Assembly: GCA_030637205.1 (NCBI GenBank)
Contig: DAOVVL010000057.1
Span: 1-8,932, forward strand
Reading direction: 5' to 3'
Length of the DNA stretch: 8,932 nucleotides
From: Thalassospiraceae bacterium
Lineage (GTDB): Bacteria; Pseudomonadota; Alphaproteobacteria; Rhodospirillales; Magnetovibrionaceae
The notes beneath the pieces are model-generated. The model saw only the letters and a program-made list of their open reading frames with translations, did no database searches and was not told the origin of the DNA. The position numbers were made by a program, and so were the translations under genes. Of the stretch, positions 5,507 to 8,932 are shown piece after piece; position 1 is the first letter of the stretch, and every line of letters begins with the position of its first letter.

Positions 5507-7495
5507 ATGGCCTCTGATTTCGCAGATGCACAAAAAAATTCAGCGACCCGGGGGCGTGACCGCCCATGGCTGATCCGCACCTATTCGGGCCATTCGACGG
5601 CCGAAGCCTCCAACCAGCTGTTCCGCGATAACTTAGATAAGGGCCAGACGGGTTTATCGGTGGCCTTTGATCTGCCGACCCAGACCGGGCTGGATCCCGA
5701 CCACCCCCTGGCGCTGGGCGAGGTCGGCAAGGTCGGCGTGCCCATATCGCATCTGGGGCACATGGAACGCCTGTTTGATGGCATCCCGTTAGACCAGATG
5801 AACACGTCCATGACCGCCAATGCCACCGCACCGTGGTTGCTGGCGCTGTATATTGCGGCGGCGAAAAAGCAAGGCGTAGATCCGGCCACGCTTTCAGGCA
5901 CGGTGCAAAACGACATCATCAAAGAATATCTTTCGCGCGGCACCTATATTTTCCCGCCCGCCGCCAGCTTGAAACTGGAAACAGATGTCATCGCCTATAC
6001 GTCCAGCGAAATTCCCAAATGGAACCCGGTCAATATCTGCTCGTACCATCTGCAAGAAGCCGGTGCCGAGCCCCATCAGGAACTGGCGTTTGCCATGGCC
6101 AATGCGATTTGTGTTCTGGAAAACATTCGGACACGCGCGGATGTTTCCGATGATGCGTTTCCGGCATTGGTCGGGCGCATCAGCTTTTTCCTTAACGCCG
6201 GAATGCGGTTCGTTACTGAGCTGTGCAAGGTGCGCGCATTTTCAGAAATGTGGGATGAGGTGTGCCGTGAGCGTTTCAATATCACGGATGCCAAACTGCG
6301 CCGCTTTCGTTACGGCGTACAGGTAAACTCACTGGGCCTGACCGAAGAACAGCCGGAAAACAATTCCCACCGCATCCTGATCGAAATGCTGGCCGTGGTG
6401 TTATCCAAAAACGCCCGCGCGCGCGCGGTGCAATTGCCGGCATGGAACGAAGCTTTAGGTCTGCCAAGACCATGGGACCAGCAATGGTCCATGCGTATGC
6501 AACAGATCATGGCATTTGAAACCGACCTGCTTGAATTTGATGATCTGTTTGATGGATCGAAAGTGGTCGAAGAAAAAGTTGCTACCTTAAAAACCCAGGC
6601 GCTGGAAGAAATGGCGCGTATCGAGGATCTGGGCGGGGTGTTGAAAGCCGTTGAGATCGGTTACATGAAACAGCAATTGGTCGAGGCCAACGCACGACGC
6701 ATGGCGCGCATTGAAAGCGGCGAACAGGTCGTGGTTGGGGTTAACCGCTTTGAAGGCGGTGAGCCGTCACCCTTGCTGCAAAGCAGCGATACCTTCCTGA
6801 CCCCCGATGCACACGCTGAAAAGGCTGAGGTGACAAGCATCCGCGCATGGCGCGAAGCCCGTGACGGGGCCAAGGTCACGGCGGCGCTCGATGAGCTGGA
6901 ACGCACCGCGCGAGCGGGCGAAAACATCATGGTGGCATCCATTGCTGCGGCTGAAGTAGGTGTTACCACCGGCGAGTGGGGGCAAACCCTGCGAAACGTG
7001 TTTGGTGAATACCGCGCACCGACAGGTTTGGCAGCTGCCAGTGCGCCGCCCGAACAGTTAGATCAGGCGCGCGTCGAAGTTGAAAACCTGACGAAACGAC
7101 TGGGCACCCGGCCGCGCCTTTTGGTCGCCAAGCCGGGTCTGGATGGCCATTCAAACGGCGCCGAACAAGTGGCGTTGATGGCGCGTGATGCGGGCTTTGA
7201 AGTGATTTATGAAGGCATCCGCCAGACTGCGGAAGAAATCGCATCCGCCGCCGTTGAAGAAGGTGTGCATGCGGTGGGGCTTTCGGTGCTTTCGGGTTCG
7301 CACATGGTGCTGGTCAGTGAAGTTATGAAACAGATGAAAGATCGCGGCGCCGGTGATGTCCCGATTGTGGTGGGCGGCATTATTCCAGAGCGTGATCGCG
7401 ATGCGTTATTGGCTAAGGGCATCGCGCGCATCTTTACGCCCAAGGATTATCGCCTCGATCAGGTGCTGAGCGAAGTCGCCAAAATTATTGTTTAG
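5507..7495 (+). CDS. ecm: Ethylmalonyl-CoA mutase (adenosylcobalamin-dependent)
   Basis: Rearranges (2R)-ethylmalonyl-CoA to (2S)-methylsuccinyl-CoA, the step between Ccr and Mcd. The single 662-residue chain has a substrate-binding barrel (about 20-490) and a C-terminal B12 domain (about 535-662). The B12 domain carries the base-off signature D-G-H-S-N-G (546-551; His548 is the expected cobalt ligand), then S-V-L-S-G-S-H (593-599) and V-G-G-I-I-P (622-627). Ecm-type sequence appears at T-Y-S-G-H-S-T-A-E-A-S-N (25-36), L-P-T-Q-T-G (56-61; methylmalonyl-CoA mutases have L-A-T-H-R-G) and N-S-L-G-L-T-E-E-Q-P-E-N-N (274-286). The conserved His181 is in S-Y-H-L-Q-E-A-G. The length fits Ecm/MeaA and is shorter than the usual 700+ residues of methylmalonyl-CoA mutase. 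Divergence from ccr strongly supports the call. The ATG has AAGGGA 7 nt upstream. Confidence 0.96.
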   Translation: MASDFADAQKNSATRGRDRPWLIRTYSGHSTAEASNQLFRDNLDKGQTGLSVAFDLPTQTGLDPDHPLALGEVGKVGVPISHLGHMERLFDGIPLDQMNTSMTANATAPWLLALYIAAAKKQGVDPATLSGTVQNDIIKEYLSRGTYIFPPAASLKLETDVIAYTSSEIPKWNPVNICSYHLQEAGAEPHQELAFAMANAICVLENIRTRADVSDDAFPALVGRISFFLNAGMRFVTELCKVRAFSEMWDEVCRERFNITDAKLRRFRYGVQVNSLGLTEEQPENNSHRILIEMLAVVLSKNARARAVQLPAWNEALGLPRPWDQQWSMRMQQIMAFETDLLEFDDLFDGSKVVEEKVATLKTQALEEMARIEDLGGVLKAVEIGYMKQQLVEANARRMARIESGEQVVVGVNRFEGGEPSPLLQSSDTFLTPDAHAEKAEVTSIRAWREARDGAKVTAALDELERTARAGENIMVASIAAAEVGVTTGEWGQTLRNVFGEYRAPTGLAAASAPPEQLDQARVEVENLTKRLGTRPRLLVAKPGLDGHSNGAEQVALMARDAGFEVIYEGIRQTAEEIASAAVEEGVHAVGLSVLSGSHMVLVSEVMKQMKDRGAGDVPIVVGGIIPERDRDALLAKGIARIFTPKDYRLDQVLSEVAKIIV

Positions 7496-7509
7496 AATAT
7501 GACTGGAAC

Positions 7510-7986
7510 TTATTGGGGTTGGCCGGGTGCGCCTTTTGCCCCGCCTGCTTTGGGTTCCTTGCCGGGGGAAAACACCGGTACCGGCATGGTATCATCGTCA
7601 TACGTGTTGGCGGTTGGTATAATTGTCGGCAGGTTTTCCTGAAGGAAGCGCACCACGCCGGGGCGGTAATCATGCAGAACAAAAGCCCAGCTTACAAACA
7701 GGCCGCCCATTTCTTCAAAAGAGCCTATTTCCTTGTTATTGCCTGCTTCGTGAAGGGACTTGGCAAGGTCGTTGGAATGACCGACATACAGCCATTCGGG
7801 CCGTACCCCACCATGCCAGACCAGATATACCCCGCCCTTGCCGCTCAGGCCCGCTTCTTCCGGGTCCATGGATAGCAGGTTAAGAAAGTTGCCGCGTGCC
7901 GAGCGTATCCAGCCGGGATCGACCGGCTCGGTGATGACGTCAGGGTTTTTCTTGCTCGATTTTTTCGATTTACCAAATATTCCCAT
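7510..7986 (-). CDS. Small protein with a degenerate GIY-YIG-like domain
   Basis: A 158-residue protein of unknown function. After a basic N-terminus (K/S-rich, 6-13) it shows a GIY-YIG framework: G-V-Y (52-54), W-L-Y-V-G-H-S-N-D-L (65-74), and L-Q-E-N-L-P-T-I-I-P-T-A-N (115-127), which matches the late motif carrying the metal-binding Glu (here Glu117) and terminal Asn. Where nucleases such as I-TevI have the catalytic Arg, in the form D-L/F-x-K-R-W/L, this protein has Ser77 (D-L-A-K-S-L). The following His position is Ala81. It may therefore bind without cutting, or not act on DNA at all. The tail (138-158) is rich in Pro, Gly and Lys and probably disordered. The gene is convergent with ecm (14 bp between stops). 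The ATG at 7986 has no strong Shine-Dalgarno. A promoter lies at 8093-8120. The fold call is from motif spacing only. Confidence 0.75.
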   Translation of the reverse strand: MGIFGKSKKSSKKNPDVITEPVDPGWIRSARGNFLNLLSMDPEEAGLSGKGGVYLVWHGGVRPEWLYVGHSNDLAKSLHEAGNNKEIGSFEEMGGLFVSWAFVLHDYRPGVVRFLQENLPTIIPTANTYDDDTMPVPVFSPGKEPKAGGAKGAPGQPQ

Positions 7987-8126
7987 GGGTGTTCTGGTCC
8001 GATTTTCCGGGCAAATAAGGGCTTTGAAAGAATTACTCTATCACGCCTTTAGAAATCATTACGAAGTTGTGACTTCAAGCTTTAGTGTACTGATAATAAA
8101 GCATTTTTGTTCGTGGTCAAGCGCAC
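7987..8126. other. Intergenic region between the aminopeptidase P gene and the GIY-YIG-like gene
   Basis: This 140-bp AT-rich spacer has no open reading frame I would support. It contains a promoter (8093-8120, minus strand) and two inverted repeats: GAAGT-TGTG-ACTTC (8063-8076) and GCTTTA-N12-TAAAGC (8079-8084 and 8097-8102). No GC-rich hairpin with a T-run follows the aminopeptidase stop on the minus strand, so an intrinsic terminator for that gene is not evident. Confidence 0.6.
8093..8120 (-). promoter_or_regulatory. Sigma-70-type promoter for the GIY-YIG-like gene
   Basis: On the minus strand TTGACC (8120-8115) and TATTAT (8098-8093) each match the consensus at five of six positions and are 16 bp apart. 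The start would be near 8086, leaving a leader of about 100 nt before the ATG at 7986. The inverted repeat GCTTTA-N12-TAAAGC spans the -10 and start region, where a repressor could bind. This gives the small gene its own transcription unit despite following the aminopeptidase gene in the same direction. Confidence 0.55.
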
Positions 8127-8932
8127 TCAACGGGCCTGTAAAGGTGCGGTCTGGACTTTGAGCCATGTTTTAACGTCGTCTGAAAGGGTGCTGGAAAGGC
8201 GTTCAAACACCCCCGCGTGATAGGCATCCAGCCACGAAATTTCTGATGGGCTCAGCAGTTCAACATCAATCAGGGCGCGGTCGATTGGCGCCAGCGTCAG
8301 GGATTCAAACGCCAACATCTGGTGCTCGGCTTCTTCAGGCGTCAAACCTTCGATAACGCACACCAGATTTTCAATGCGAATGCCGTATTCACCTTTTTTA
8401 TAATAACCGGGCTCAACCGAAAGCACCATGCCGAGCTTCAGCGTCACCCCGTCACCGCGTTTGGCAATGCGCTGCGGGCCTTCGTGAACTGAAAGATATG
8501 CGCCCACGCCGTGGCCGGTGCCGTGATCGTAATCCAGTCCCACCTGCCAAAGCGATTGTCTGGCAAGGGCGTCCAGTTCCTGGCCTGACGTGCCGACGGG
8601 AAACGTTTGCGCGCTGACCGCGATGTGGCCTTTCAGCACACGGGTGAAACGATCTTTTTGTTCAGCCGTGGGCGCACCGATGCTAACCGTGCGCGTGACA
8701 TCGGTGGTGCCGTCTGGATACTGGGCACCGCTATCGACCAGATAAAGCTCGCCCGTTTTCAGGTTTCGGTTGGTTTCGGTGCTGACCCGGTAATGCACGA
8801 TGGCGCCGTTGGCGCCCGCGCCCGAAATGGTCGGAAAGCTGGGGCCTTTATAGTGGTCGTGTTCCTTGCGAAATGCTTCGAGCCTTTGTGCGGCGGAAAT
8901 CTCGCTGACCTCGCCGCCGGTGCCATGCTCAG
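8127..8932 (-). CDS. pepP: Aminopeptidase P (Xaa-Pro aminopeptidase, M24B), C-terminal part
   Basis: Removes the N-terminal residue from peptides with proline in second position; a cytoplasmic enzyme with two metal ions. The reading frame is open to the right window edge, so the 267 visible codons are the C-terminal part. The GTG at 8798 is an internal valine, because upstream codons continue the family pattern (G-T-G-G-E-V-S-E-I-S-A-A, then F-P-T-I-S-G-A-G-A-N-G-A-I-V-H-Y). All M24 metal ligands are visible: Asp in L-V-D-S-G (codon 8733-8735), Asp in T-T-D-V-T-R (8700-8702), His in G-T-G-H-G-V-G (8511-8513), Glu in S-V-E-P-G (8412-8414) and Glu in R-I-E-N (8370-8372). The C-terminal extension with L-A-P-I-D-R and W-L-D-x-Y-H is typical of the long, three-domain enzymes of about 600 residues. 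No functional link to the EMC genes is evident. Confidence 0.95.
   Translation of the reverse strand, partial: EHGTGGEVSEISAAQRLEAFRKEHDHYKGPSFPTISGAGANGAIVHYRVSTETNRNLKTGELYLVDSGAQYPDGTTDVTRTVSIGAPTAEQKDRFTRVLKGHIAVSAQTFPVGTSGQELDALARQSLWQVGLDYDHGTGHGVGAYLSVHEGPQRIAKRGDGVTLKLGMVLSVEPGYYKKGEYGIRIENLVCVIEGLTPEEAEHQMLAFESLTLAPIDRALIDVELLSPSEISWLDAYHAGVFERLSSTLSDDVKTWLKVQTAPLQAR

Noticed and set aside
7496..7560. Terminator between the convergent ecm and GIY-YIG-like genes
   Set aside because: Only 14 bp separate the stops. The nearby GGC/GCC pairings at about 7520-7540 are short, lie in coding sequence and lack a proper T-run.
8127..8798. Aminopeptidase gene starting at the GTG at 8798
   Set aside because: The frame stays open to the window edge and the upstream codons encode conserved M24B sequence, so the GTG is an internal valine.

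Overview
The window looks like a chromosomal segment of an alphaproteobacterium of moderate GC content. The evidence is the ethylmalonyl-CoA (EMC) pathway gene set, protein motifs typical of alphaproteobacterial Ccr, Mcd and Ecm, and a PduO-type adenosyltransferase placed directly before etfB. The genus cannot be fixed from the sequence. I saw no transposase, integrase, tRNA, rRNA or CRISPR array.

Left block (1-5318, all minus strand): reading in the direction of transcription, the order is ccr (crotonyl-CoA carboxylase/reductase), mcd (methylsuccinyl-CoA dehydrogenase), a membrane PAS-PAS-GGDEF diguanylate cyclase, a PduO-type cob(I)alamin adenosyltransferase, and the first 12 codons of etfB, cut by the window edge. 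Gaps are 27, 37, 56 and 34 bp, so this is very probably one operon. Divergent from it across a 188-bp spacer, ecm (ethylmalonyl-CoA mutase) runs on the plus strand (5507-7495).

The genes fit one metabolic job, assimilation of acetyl-CoA units (acetate, C1 or fatty-acid/PHB-derived) without isocitrate lyase. Ccr makes ethylmalonyl-CoA from crotonyl-CoA and CO2. Ecm rearranges it to methylsuccinyl-CoA using adenosyl-B12. PduO makes that cofactor. Mcd oxidises methylsuccinyl-CoA to mesaconyl-CoA, and ETF takes the electrons. The later EMC genes (mesaconyl-CoA hydratase, the malyl-CoA lyase/thioesterase steps, the epimerase) are not in the window. The odd member is the diguanylate cyclase in the middle of the operon, which suggests a link between carbon assimilation and c-di-GMP signalling.

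The ccr-ecm spacer holds candidate promoters for both directions and a perfect terminator-like hairpin followed by seven T's inside the presumed ecm leader, just upstream of the ecm Shine-Dalgarno. This is a candidate attenuator and the most interesting non-coding signal here.

Right block (7496-8932): a small minus-strand gene convergent with ecm encodes a protein with a recognisable GIY-YIG framework that lacks the usual catalytic arginine. It has its own good sigma-70-like promoter. Beyond it is the 3' part of a minus-strand aminopeptidase P gene, cut by the right window edge.
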